64,000 bases of DNA from Mycobacterium kiyosense (GTDB taxonomy: Bacteria; Actinomycetota; Actinomycetes; Mycobacteriales; Mycobacteriaceae), in the NCBI GenBank assembly GCA_021654635.1, contig AP025179.1:5394001-5458000 (forward strand). Direction: 5' to 3'. The notes beneath the pieces were generated by a model, which had not been told where the DNA came from, ran no database searches, and saw nothing but the letters and a program-made list of their open reading frames with translations. Position numbers and translations under genes: made by a program. Positions 36,037 through 45,090 of this stretch are shown here, in pieces (the stretch's first letter is position 1; each line of letters begins with the position of its first letter).

Positions 36037-36552
36037 TCAATCCGCATAAATGTACGGATACGAAATCGGCGCCCCGGTGAGCACCTCGAGAAACAGCGTC
36101 AGGAACTGCTGAGCGACAAGGAAGGGGAGCAAGGGCAGAATTGGCCAGAGCAGCGGAATCACCAGAAAACCCACTATTGCTGTGGGGATGTTGACCAGCA
36201 TTGATAGCAACGCTCGCCCGGCGGTCGTGTAGTAGGCCACGTTGGCATCCACTGCCTGCAAGAGCGATGCGATCGAATCCTCGGCGGCGGCGTAGGACGA
36301 CCCGCTCGCCGTCAAGGCCTTGACGAACTGCTGCTGGTAGGTCGTCGCCTGCTGGGCCACCGCGTGAAAGTCCTGGGCGTGTTCAGCAAAGAGGCGCGCA
36401 ATGCCGGCCGACACTTCGTCCGCGGCTGGCGGCGCCACGTCCAGGGTCGCGGGGGCCACCGCTTTCTGAACCTCGCCCAGCTTCGAACCGATAGATTCCA
36501 GATCCCCCGCCGCCGCCTGCACGACGTCCGGCGCCACCATCACCTGAGACAT
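36037..36552 (-). CDS. PE-family protein with hydrophobic C-terminal domain
   Basis: 171 aa. Residues 1-95 match the PE domain: MSQVMVAPDVVQAAAGDLES, then IGSKLGEVQKAVA and DEVSAGIARLFAEHAQDFHA. A hydrophobic C-terminal region follows (about 115-160, LVNIPTAIVGFLVIPLLWPI and LPLLPFLVAQQFL) instead of PGRS or PPE sequence. The signature Pro-Glu near residue 8 reads Pro-Asp. No PPE or ESX gene is adjacent, so it is an orphan PE probably exported by an ESX system and membrane-associated (inference). PE genes mark slow-growing mycobacteria. Confidence 0.85.
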   Translation of the reverse strand: MSQVMVAPDVVQAAAGDLESIGSKLGEVQKAVAPATLDVAPPAADEVSAGIARLFAEHAQDFHAVAQQATTYQQQFVKALTASGSSYAAAEDSIASLLQAVDANVAYYTTAGRALLSMLVNIPTAIVGFLVIPLLWPILPLLPFLVAQQFLTLFLEVLTGAPISYPYIYAD

Positions 36553-36601
36553 GTCGAAAGTCTCACCCGATGCAAGTCGACCAGCTTGAGTAGCCGACTA
36601 C

Positions 36602-37879
36602 TCAATCTCGCCGTGGGAGTGACGATGGCGCGCGGTACCGGATGAATGCCGGCGCAATCAAGGCGGCGACGACCACACCGAGCACCACCAGCGCCCCGCC
36701 ACCGGCCGCCGCTGCGGTCGTTCCGACCACCGCGGCCGCGGCGCCGTGCAGGGTGTCGGCCAGCCGCGGGCCGCCGCCGACCACCACGGCGAACACCCCT
36801 TGCAGCCGCCCCACCACGTCGTCGGAGGCAGCCTGCTGCAGGATGGTCGACCGGAATGCCGCCGACACCATGTCCGCCGCGCCGCCGACGGCCAGGAACG
36901 CCACCGCGCCCCACAGCACTGCGCCTGTCCGGCCGTGCGCCAGCCCGCTGGCCAGCCCGAACCCCACCATCGCCAGGCCCCACACCACGATCGAGACGAC
37001 GATCACCAGCCCCTGGCGCCGGACCTTCGGAAACCACCCGGAGAACACTCCCCCGGCCACCGCGCCGACCGCGATGGCCGCCGACAGCAACGCCATCGCC
37101 GACCCTCCTTCGATGGGGCCGCCGAAGCTCTGATGCGCCAGCTGCGGGAACAGTGCGCGCGGCATGCCGAAGATCATGGCGATCAGGTCGACGACGAACG
37201 ACATCAGCACCACGGTGTTGCCGGCCAGGTACCGGAAGCCGTCCAGCACCGCCCCAAGACCCCACCGGTTTGTGCCGTCGGGTTCCAAGGCGGGCATCGG
37301 CGCCAGCCGGAATGTCGCCCAGATCGGCAACAGGCACGTCACCGCGTCGAGCAGATACAACGCGGACAGGTCGACCCAGTTCAGCAGCACCCCGGCCAGC
37401 AGCGGACCGGCAATCGCGCCGAACTGCCCCACGGTCATGTTCAGCGCATTGGCGGCCGGCAGTTGCTCGCCGGGCACCATCCGCGGGATGGCCGCCGAGC
37501 GCGCCGGCGAGTTGACGGCGAAGAACGCCTGCTGCACCGCCAGTAGACACAGCACCACCCAGACGTCGTTGAGCGCCAGCAGCGCCTGCAACCACAGCAG
37601 CACCGAGGACACCGCCAGCCCGCAAGACGCGACGATCAGCAGCACCCGCCGGTCCATGGCGTCGGCCCAAGCTCCACCCAGCAGGCCGAACACCACCAGC
37701 GGCAGCAATGAGAACAAACCGGCCAGCCCGACATACGCGGAGTTCTGGGTCAGCGCGTAGATCTGGACCGGCACCGCGAAGATCGTCAGGTTGGCGCCGA
37801 TGACGGTCGGAATCCCGGCAACCCAGAGTCGGCGGAAATCGGGCGAGCGCAAGGGCGCGGTGTCCGCGAAGAGGGGCAT
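36602..37879 (-). CDS. MFS transporter (EntS/MFS_3-type exporter)
   Basis: 425 aa with about 12 hydrophobic segments. The start region LRSPDFRRLWVAGIPTVIG and the loop GLLGGAWADAMDRRVLLIV are typical of MFS_3 transporters, drug or siderophore exporters. ATG 37879 (MPLFADTAPLRS) is chosen; the 26 codons upstream overlap the promoter of the divergent gene at 37942. Substrate unknown. Confidence 0.85.
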   Translation of the reverse strand: MPLFADTAPLRSPDFRRLWVAGIPTVIGANLTIFAVPVQIYALTQNSAYVGLAGLFSLLPLVVFGLLGGAWADAMDRRVLLIVASCGLAVSSVLLWLQALLALNDVWVVLCLLAVQQAFFAVNSPARSAAIPRMVPGEQLPAANALNMTVGQFGAIAGPLLAGVLLNWVDLSALYLLDAVTCLLPIWATFRLAPMPALEPDGTNRWGLGAVLDGFRYLAGNTVVLMSFVVDLIAMIFGMPRALFPQLAHQSFGGPIEGGSAMALLSAAIAVGAVAGGVFSGWFPKVRRQGLVIVVSIVVWGLAMVGFGLASGLAHGRTGAVLWGAVAFLAVGGAADMVSAAFRSTILQQAASDDVVGRLQGVFAVVVGGGPRLADTLHGAAAAVVGTTAAAAGGGALVVLGVVVAALIAPAFIRYRAPSSLPRRD

Positions 37880-37929
37880 CGTCGACGAGCGTAGTGGTGC
37901 GCCGCGAGTCAAAACGCAGCTGGCAGGGC

Positions 37930-37941
37930 TAGGCTCGCTGC
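37930..37941 (+). promoter_or_regulatory. Leaderless-type promoter of the metallopeptidase gene
   Basis: TAGGCT (37930-37935) followed by 6 nt and GTG at 37942; no ribosome-binding site precedes this start. Fits the mycobacterial TANNNT-plus-6/7 leaderless arrangement. Confidence 0.55.
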
Positions 37942-39006
37942 GTGCGCGCGTTCGCATGTCCGCTCTGCCACAGCTTCGTCCCTTTCGAGTCGCGACGCTG
38001 CCCGGGCTGCGCGGTGGAACTCGGCTTGCACGTCCCCAGCCGTGCCATGGTCGCGACCTCGTCGGGCGTGGCGAAAATCGACAGCCAGACCTGGATTCCG
38101 TGTGCGAAATCGACCAGCCTGGACTGCAACTGGCTGGTGCCCGACGAACACGAATTGGGCGGTAAACGAGGGCGGTGTCTGGCCCATTCCCTGATCCGTC
38201 GCGAACCCGAAGCCGATGACACCATCGCGCAGGAAAAGCTGGTGTCCACCGGAATTGCGTTGCGGCGGTTGGTTTATCAGCTGATCGACATCGGCTTGCC
38301 CGTCGACCCGTTCTGGCGCAAAGACGGCGGCCTGGCGTTTGATCTGCTGTCCAGTCACAGCGATGGTCAGCGAGTCACGATCGGCCACGCCGGCGGGGTG
38401 ATCACCATCGACTTGGTGGAATCGCTGGACGCATACCGCGAATCACTGCGGGTCCGACTCGGCGAGCCCTACCGCACCATGCTGGGCCATTTCCGTCACG
38501 AGGTCGGCCATTACTACCAGAACATCCTGGTGGAAACCGGCGACCAGCACTATCTCGCCGAGTGCCGGGAGATCTTCGGCGACGAGCGCGCCGACTACCA
38601 AGCCGAGATTGCCTGGCACTACAAGTTCGGCGCCCCGCCCGATTGGGCCGACTCGTTTATCTCCGAGTACGCGACGATGCACCCGTGGGAGGACTTCGCC
38701 GAGTGCTTCGCCCACTACCTGCACATCACCGGCACCATCGACACCGCCCGGGAGTCCGGGCTGATCCTGCATGCCGAGAAGGTCCGTTTCTTGATGCAAC
38801 GTGACGTCGTGCCCCGGGAGTCCTACGAGGATGCGCCGATCGAGGCGCTGCTGGAGGACTGGAAGTGGTTGGCGCTGAGCTTCAATCGCGTCAACACCGC
38901 CATGGGCAAGAACCCGTTGTACCCGTTCGAGATTCCGCCCGCGGTGGTCCGCAAGCTGGCGTTCGTGCACAAGGTGATCCGCGAGACGGCGCGTGCAGCG
39001 CATTAA
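37942..39006 (+). CDS. Putative zinc-binding metallopeptidase (DUF2248)
   Basis: 354 aa. N-terminal zinc ribbon with CPLC and CPGC (residues 6-22). The C-terminal zincin-like domain has the metal/catalytic motif HEVGHYYQN (about residue 187) and a downstream conserved EDFAECFAHYLHI, probably the third ligand region. This is the DUF2248 architecture. In other bacteria such proteins are found with ATP-grasp/alpha-E/transglutaminase peptide-tagging genes, but none is here. A class II glutamine amidotransferase follows after 11 bp in the same operon. Substrate unknown. Confidence 0.82.
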   Translation: MRAFACPLCHSFVPFESRRCPGCAVELGLHVPSRAMVATSSGVAKIDSQTWIPCAKSTSLDCNWLVPDEHELGGKRGRCLAHSLIRREPEADDTIAQEKLVSTGIALRRLVYQLIDIGLPVDPFWRKDGGLAFDLLSSHSDGQRVTIGHAGGVITIDLVESLDAYRESLRVRLGEPYRTMLGHFRHEVGHYYQNILVETGDQHYLAECREIFGDERADYQAEIAWHYKFGAPPDWADSFISEYATMHPWEDFAECFAHYLHITGTIDTARESGLILHAEKVRFLMQRDVVPRESYEDAPIEALLEDWKWLALSFNRVNTAMGKNPLYPFEIPPAVVRKLAFVHKVIRETARAAH

Positions 39007-39017
39007 GGAGCTCAGAC

Positions 39018-39848
39018 ATGTGTCGGTGGGTTGGGTACCTGGGTGCCCCGATCGCGCCCCGCGAGCTGTTGCATGATCCGCAGCGCTCACTGATCGAGCA
39101 GAGCCGTCGGCACGCGCCGAACATGGACATTCCCAACGGGGACGGCACCGGACTGGGCTGGTATGAGCACCGCGCCGAGCCGGCTCTGTTCCGCAGCATC
39201 ACCCCGGCGTGGGGTGATGACAACCTGCTCGAGCTGGCTACCGAGATCCGCACCCGACTGTTCCTTGCGCATGTGCGTGCGGGTACCGGCACTCCGGTGC
39301 AACAGACCAACTGCCACCCATTCCGTTGGCGTAACTGGCTTTTCGTACACAACGGGCACGTCGGCGAATACCGGCGGCTGCGACGGGATCTGCTGTTGGC
39401 CGTGCGCCCGGACCTGTTCGACAACATCGCCGGCTCCACCGATTCGGAGCTGTTGTTTCACCTCGCGCTCACCTTCGGTCTCACCGACGACCCCCTCGGC
39501 GCCCTGGCGCGGATGGCGGGTTTCGTCGAAGCGGCCGCCACCGCGGCCGGAGTGGCCGAACCCGCGCTGCAGATGACATTGGGGGTCAGCGACGGGCAAC
39601 GGCTCTATGCCGTCCGCTATGCGAGCGGCCCGGAGGCCAACACCTTGTTCGTGAGCGAAGATCCGGATTCGGTGCGGATGTTGTATCCCGAGAGTGAACG
39701 GTTGGGGCATTTTGGTGACGCCGCCCGAGTGGTTGTTTCCGAGCCGCTGACCGAGCTACCCGGGATGTGGCGCGAAGTGTCCGCAGGGTCGGCACTGGTC
39801 ATCGGCGAGGACATTGAAGAGCAGCCGTTCCGGCCGATCGGTCCGTGA
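39018..39848 (+). CDS. Class II glutamine amidotransferase (EgtC/YafJ-like)
   Basis: 276 aa. MCRWVGYLG places the nucleophilic Cys at position 2 after the initiator Met, diagnostic of Ntn-type class II amidotransferases. Supporting motifs are LFLAHVRAGTGTPVQQTNCH with PFRWRNWLFVHNGHVG, and STDSELLFHLAL. EgtC in ergothioneine synthesis hydrolyses a gamma-glutamyl bond with this fold; here no egt genes are present. ATG 39018 is preceded by AAGGAG at 39005-39010. With the metallopeptidase it may process a gamma-glutamyl or isopeptide substrate (inference). Confidence 0.88.
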   Translation: MCRWVGYLGAPIAPRELLHDPQRSLIEQSRRHAPNMDIPNGDGTGLGWYEHRAEPALFRSITPAWGDDNLLELATEIRTRLFLAHVRAGTGTPVQQTNCHPFRWRNWLFVHNGHVGEYRRLRRDLLLAVRPDLFDNIAGSTDSELLFHLALTFGLTDDPLGALARMAGFVEAAATAAGVAEPALQMTLGVSDGQRLYAVRYASGPEANTLFVSEDPDSVRMLYPESERLGHFGDAARVVVSEPLTELPGMWREVSAGSALVIGEDIEEQPFRPIGP

Positions 39849-39903
39849 CGCTGTCCGCGGTCTTTACTCGACCTTGACCGCGCGTTGAATCGTCTTACCG
39901 ACG

Positions 39904-42900
39904 ATGGCTGATGTGACTACCCTTCAAGACGTGGAACTGGGGGTTTTAGGGCCTCTTCAGGTCCGGCAGGGCGGCGCGCCCGTCGTCATACCGGGCGCCA
40001 AACCACGCGCTCTGCTCACCATGCTGGGCCTGCACCTCGGCTCCGTCGTCCCCGCGGACACCCTCCTGGAACTGCTGTGGGGCACCGATCCGCCCCGCAC
40101 CGCGGACAAGGCCCTGCAAACCCACATCTCCGCGCTGCGACGCACCCTGGGCGACGGCTTCGTGTTAACCGAGGGCTTGGGCTGGAAGCTCACCGGGGCG
40201 GACATCGATGCCTCGCGTTACCGGGCGGCTGCCCGCGCGGGACGGGATGCGGCCGCCGCCGGCGACCCCGGACAGGCGGTGGCCCGCTTCGAGGAAGCGC
40301 TGGCGTTGTGGCGCGGAATCCCCGAACTGCCCGACGGCCGGCGCGGCATCTCGGAAAAGACCCGCTGGATCGAAGGCCACGCCGCGCTCGTCGAAGACCG
40401 GGCCGACGCACTGTTGGCAACCGGCCGCGCCGCCGAGATAATCGGCGACCTCGAAGCCGCGGTGGCCGAGGCGCCGCTCCGCGAAAGGCGTTGGGGCCAG
40501 CTGATGCTCGCGCTCTACCGGGCCGGCCGGCAAGGGGAGGCCCTCGGCGCCTACCAACGGGCCCGGACAATGCTCGCCGACGAGCTGGGAGTGGACCCCG
40601 GACCGGAACTGCGGCGCCTCGAGGCGGCTCTGGTCGCGCAGGACGCATCGCTGGACGTCTTTGTGGAACAACAACTCCCGTCCGTAACGCGGGCAGTTAC
40701 CTTCCTGCTGACCGATATCGAGGGATCTACTGCCGCCTGGGAATTGGACGCCGGAGCCATGGCGATCGCACTGGCCCGTCACGACGAACTCGTCGAGCAG
40801 GTCGTGACCGCCCGCGGCGGACGGCTGGTCAAGACGCGTGGCGAGGGCGACGCGACCTTCTCGGTGTTCGAGCGTCCGTCCGCGGCGGCCGCCGCCGCCA
40901 TCGAGATGCAGGAAGCGATCGGTCACGAACCGTGGGAGTTGGCGCAGCCGATGCGAATTCGGGTGGCGCTGCATAGCGGTGAGGTCGAGCTTCGCGACGG
41001 CGACTACTTCGGCCGGGCGGTCAACCGCGCTGCGCGGCTACGCTCGCTGGCCACCGGCGGGCAGATCCTATGCTCGGGTGCCGTCGCCGAACTCGTCGTC
41101 GACTCCCTGGCCGACGATGTCGTGCTCGACGATCTGGGTATGCGCAACCTGAAGAATCTGGCGCGACCCGAGCACGTTTTCGAACTGCGGCTGGACACCG
41201 CGCCGCAGCCGCGGCCGACGGCGGCGCCCATCGAGCGGCCGGCGCTGCCGCCGGTGCTGATCGGACCCGGCCCGTTCGTCGGCCGCGGGCCCGAACTCGC
41301 GCAACTCATTTCGGCCTGGCAGGCCCGTGGCACGCACGCCGTGCTGATCGCCGGCGAACCGGGCGTCGGCAAGACGCGCCTGGCCGGCGAATGGTCGCAA
41401 CAGGCGTACGGGCACGGGGCGGCGGTCCTGTACGGCCGCTGCGACGAAGACCTCGGCGCGCCGTATCAGCCGTTCGCCGAAGCGTTGCGTTGGCTGGTGC
41501 CGTGCGTCGGTGCCGATCGGCTACGGGGACTGCGCGGTGTCGAAGCGCTGCTCCCGCTGGTTCCCGGATTGCCAGACATCGTCCCGGATTTGCCGGCACC
41601 GGCCAGTGCTGATCCCGACACGGAGCGCTACGCATTGTTCGACGCCGTCGTCGCTTTGCTCGAAATAACTTCTGCTGCAGCGCCTTTGGGTCTTATACTC
41701 GACGACTTACACTGGGCCGCCAAGCCGACGCTGCTGCTGTTGCGCCACCTGCTGCGCTTCGGGGACCACGCCCGTGTCCAGGTGGTGGGGACCTACCGCA
41801 GCACCGACCTGGACCGCTCTCACCCGCTGGCGGCGATGCTGGCGGACCTGCACCGTGACGGCACCGCGAGCCGGTTGAGCCTGAGCGGCCTGGACGAGCA
41901 CGACGTGACCGCCTATGTCGCCGAGGCCGGTTACGAAGACGAGCAACTCGCCCACGCGTTGGCATCGGTCACCGGTGGTAACCCGTTCTTCCTCATCGAG
42001 GCCTTACGACATGTCGACGAGAGCGGCGGTGTGTGGGACCAGAGCACCTTGCCGCAGGGTGTGCGGGAGGCGGTGAGCCGCCGGCTTTCTCGACTCTCCA
42101 TGGAGACCAACAAGGCCCTTTCCGCCGCGGCGGTGGTGGGCAGCCGGTTTGCGGTTGAGCTGGTGGAGCAGGTGGTCGGTGAGGATCTCGTCGACGCATT
42201 CGACGAAGCGGCCAAAGCCGGCCTGGTCATCGAGGAGCCCGGTGGTCGTTACCGGTTCAACCACGCCCTGGTTCGTCAGTCGCTGCTCGCCGAGTTGGCT
42301 TCGGTGCGACGCATGCGGCTGCACCAGCGCATCGCCACCACGCTGGAAAACCAGCCAGGCGCTGACGACCCGATGCTCGCCGAGTTGGCCCACCACTACT
42401 TCGAATGCGCCTGGGCCGGAAACGCATCCAAGGCAGTGTTCTACTGTCGTCGGGCCGCGGATCAGGCGATGGCCCGGCTGGCCTACGAAGGGGCGGCCGA
42501 CTTGTACGGCCATGCGCTGCACGCGTTGGAGGAAATCGACGAGGAACTGCCTGACCGCGACGAGCAGGCCGCCGAGCTGCTGGTGGCGCGCTGCGAGGCG
42601 CTGCTGGCCGCGGGTGACATGGCGTCGGCATCGGGCGCCGTGGCGCAACTACGTTCGGCGACAGCTCATTTGATGCGGTTGGCGGCGTGGGCGACGTGCT
42701 TCGACGGGCAACTGTCCATGCTGATCCGCCCCGAACGGCTCGACGAGGTCGAAGCCGCGCTCGGCGCGGCAGCCGCCAGGCTGGCCGAACTGGACGACGC
42801 GGCAGGGGAAGCCAAGGCTCATACCGTTCGGGCCGGGTGCCTGGCCCGCCTCGGGCGTATCGGCGACTGCGAAGTCGCCCTGGACGACGCCCTGACCGCG

Positions 42901-45075
42901 GCCCGGCGGGCACGCGACCACCGCCGGGTGAACGCGGTGCTGGCGGGCGCACCCGTGGCGGCGCTGTGGGGTCCCAATCCCGTTCCGCGAGCCGGTGGTC
43001 GGTGTCTTGACGTGGTGCGACTGCTGCGCATCACCACCGAATCACCCACGGTCGAGGCCACCTCGACACGGTGCCAGGCCGTGCTGGAGGCGTTTCGCGG
43101 TCGCGCGGCCGCGGGCCGGCGCATGATCGACTCGGCCCGGCGCACGGTCACCGAGCTCGGCTTGCGGCACGCACTGCTCGAGGTGGAGCAGTTCGCCGGC
43201 ATCGTCGAAATGGTCGCCGGTGATCCTGCCATGGCTGAGCGGCATCTGCGCAAGGCCTACAACGGTTTCCGTCGCTTGGGCTTGGATGCCGATACCGCCG
43301 AGACCGCCGCGCTGCTGGGTCGGGCCTGTCTGCTGCTCGATCGTGAACCCGAGGCGGCCGAGTTGTGTTCGGAAAGTGAGCGGTTGGCCGGCCACGTGTT
43401 GAAGGCGTCGATTGCGTGGCGCACGCTGCGGGCGCACTTGCTCACCCGCTCAGGCGATCACGAGCAGGCCAGAAGGATCGCCGAAGATGCCGTCGCTCTG
43501 GCCGAGCGTACCGACGCGTTGGTCGATCACGGCGATGCGTGCCTCACACTCGCAACGGTCCTGCACGGCGCCGGCGACATGGCGGGATCTCGCGCGGCCG
43601 CCGAGCGAGCCGTCGATCTGTACGAGCGGAAACAGGCAGCCGCACTTGCCGATACGGCACGTCTTCTGCTCGCCGGCCACAGTTCGACGTTGGCGCCCGC
43701 CGCAGCCGTAGCAGCCAGCGTCGAACTGGACAACGCCTGTGTGCGGTCAGCCGGCCAAGTCGCGGTGGCGGTGGATCGCGAAGCTTGGGACGAGCTGGAG
43801 CGGCTGTTTTCGCCGTCGGTAATCGTGGAGAGCCGCCGCCGAGTTGTCGGCTTTGCCGTCGATGACCTGCCTGCCGGCCCGTGGCCGCAGAAAGTCAGGC
43901 GGGTATGCGAGAACGGCGCACTGCGGTTCCGCATCGTCGGCGTCGTCGCTGTACGAGGAGACCGCCTGGCACTGACTCGACTTACGGTCGGGACCGCCGA
44001 CGCGAGCGCGGGATCACCACACGACGAGTTCCTTCAACTCTGCCGCATCGACGCGGACGGGCGGATCGACCTTCAGGTGTGGTTCGACCTCGAAGACATG
44101 GACGTGGCGGTCACTGAACTCGACACCACTCACGCACGGCTGCAGCAGGCACGCCCGCGAACTACGTTGCACAACAGTGCGACTCGAGTGGGCGACCAGC
44201 GCTACGCATTCTGCGCTGCTGGACGGCTGGACGAAGTCGGCGCGTTGTACGCCGACGACACCCGAGTCGATGATCGACGGCAGGGGCTACGCCGCGAGAC
44301 CGGCGGCCGCGCTGCAGCGATCGACAAGGTCCGCGCGATTTCGGGCTCGGCCGCGGGCATCGCCACGACACCGCTCGCGCTGCGAGGTGAACGCCTCTGC
44401 CTTCGCCGCGTGAAGTTCGAGGCGCCTGACCCGCGCTCCGACGCGTTGGGCGTCGAAACATTGGAGATCACTGAGATCGACACCACCGGGAGGGTCTCGG
44501 GCACGGTGATATTCGACCCCGCTGACCTCGACGCCGCCTTCGAGGAACTCGATCGCCGATATCTGGCTGGCGAGGCGTCCGCGTACGCCCACACCTGGTC
44601 GGTGATCATGCGGAACTTCGCGGCGTTCAACGGACGCGAACTCCCCTCCGTGACGCCGGACTGGGTGAATCTCGACCACCGCCGAGCAAGAGCGTTCTCT
44701 CCGGGCGACCTCGTCCCGTATATCCGCGCCACCTGGGAACTCGCGCCGCAGTCCACCATCTACGTGGTGGCCGTGCATCGACTGAACGACCTCGGGGCGG
44801 TCGTCGCCGAGGCGACGGATGTGACGTCGCCGGAGGGTTTCGACGCCGAGTGGCAAGAGATCAACCTCCTAACCATCGAAGGCGACCTGATCGACCGTAG
44901 CGAGGTATTCGATGAGGCGGACCTCGGCGCTGCGCTGGCAAAGTTCGATCAGCTCAGCGAACAGGTGGTACGACCCGAAAACGCAGCGACCAGAGTGTGC
45001 CGGCGGATCGACTCGTATTTCGTCGCCGGCGACTGGGACGCAGTGGCGCAAGCGCTGGCCACCAACGCCTTCTAG
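39904..45075 (+). CDS. Giant SARP-adenylyl cyclase-AAA-TPR-NTF2 regulator, main part
   Basis: 1723 aa up to TAG 45073-45075. Order: SARP-type winged-helix DNA-binding domain (about 12-90) and bacterial transcriptional activation domain (95-250). Class III nucleotidyl cyclase (260-420) has every catalytic residue: metal Asp271 and Asp316, base-binding Lys310 and Asp367, Asn374 and Arg378. AAA ATPase has Walker A GEPGVGKT 484-491, Walker B LILDD to residue 601 and GGNPFFLIEAL. TPR-like helices span about 780-1270, then NTF2/SnoaL-like modules. Predicted to bind DNA and make cAMP, gated by ATP and a ligand (inference). The frame continues past the TAG in the next entry, so the true protein is probably about 2,220 aa. 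Confidence 0.85.
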   Translation: MADVTTLQDVELGVLGPLQVRQGGAPVVIPGAKPRALLTMLGLHLGSVVPADTLLELLWGTDPPRTADKALQTHISALRRTLGDGFVLTEGLGWKLTGADIDASRYRAAARAGRDAAAAGDPGQAVARFEEALALWRGIPELPDGRRGISEKTRWIEGHAALVEDRADALLATGRAAEIIGDLEAAVAEAPLRERRWGQLMLALYRAGRQGEALGAYQRARTMLADELGVDPGPELRRLEAALVAQDASLDVFVEQQLPSVTRAVTFLLTDIEGSTAAWELDAGAMAIALARHDELVEQVVTARGGRLVKTRGEGDATFSVFERPSAAAAAAIEMQEAIGHEPWELAQPMRIRVALHSGEVELRDGDYFGRAVNRAARLRSLATGGQILCSGAVAELVVDSLADDVVLDDLGMRNLKNLARPEHVFELRLDTAPQPRPTAAPIERPALPPVLIGPGPFVGRGPELAQLISAWQARGTHAVLIAGEPGVGKTRLAGEWSQQAYGHGAAVLYGRCDEDLGAPYQPFAEALRWLVPCVGADRLRGLRGVEALLPLVPGLPDIVPDLPAPASADPDTERYALFDAVVALLEITSAAAPLGLILDDLHWAAKPTLLLLRHLLRFGDHARVQVVGTYRSTDLDRSHPLAAMLADLHRDGTASRLSLSGLDEHDVTAYVAEAGYEDEQLAHALASVTGGNPFFLIEALRHVDESGGVWDQSTLPQGVREAVSRRLSRLSMETNKALSAAAVVGSRFAVELVEQVVGEDLVDAFDEAAKAGLVIEEPGGRYRFNHALVRQSLLAELASVRRMRLHQRIATTLENQPGADDPMLAELAHHYFECAWAGNASKAVFYCRRAADQAMARLAYEGAADLYGHALHALEEIDEELPDRDEQAAELLVARCEALLAAGDMASASGAVAQLRSATAHLMRLAAWATCFDGQLSMLIRPERLDEVEAALGAAAARLAELDDAAGEAKAHTVRAGCLARLGRIGDCEVALDDALTAARRARDHRRVNAVLAGAPVAALWGPNPVPRAGGRCLDVVRLLRITTESPTVEATSTRCQAVLEAFRGRAAAGRRMIDSARRTVTELGLRHALLEVEQFAGIVEMVAGDPAMAERHLRKAYNGFRRLGLDADTAETAALLGRACLLLDREPEAAELCSESERLAGHVLKASIAWRTLRAHLLTRSGDHEQARRIAEDAVALAERTDALVDHGDACLTLATVLHGAGDMAGSRAAAERAVDLYERKQAAALADTARLLLAGHSSTLAPAAAVAASVELDNACVRSAGQVAVAVDREAWDELERLFSPSVIVESRRRVVGFAVDDLPAGPWPQKVRRVCENGALRFRIVGVVAVRGDRLALTRLTVGTADASAGSPHDEFLQLCRIDADGRIDLQVWFDLEDMDVAVTELDTTHARLQQARPRTTLHNSATRVGDQRYAFCAAGRLDEVGALYADDTRVDDRRQGLRRETGGRAAAIDKVRAISGSAAGIATTPLALRGERLCLRRVKFEAPDPRSDALGVETLEITEIDTTGRVSGTVIFDPADLDAAFEELDRRYLAGEASAYAHTWSVIMRNFAAFNGRELPSVTPDWVNLDHRRARAFSPGDLVPYIRATWELAPQSTIYVVAVHRLNDLGAVVAEATDVTSPEGFDAEWQEINLLTIEGDLIDRSEVFDEADLGAALAKFDQLSEQVVRPENAATRVCRRIDSYFVAGDWDAVAQALATNAF

Positions 45076-45090
45076 GACGATCGCCGCAAG

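Noticed and set aside
27581..45075. Possible recoding of TAG as an amino acid, suggested by two in-frame TAGs
   Set aside because: TAG is used as an ordinary stop by several genes here (ctpE, prrB, gltA2), and no suppressor tRNA or recoding gene is seen; two isolated mutations or errors are simpler.
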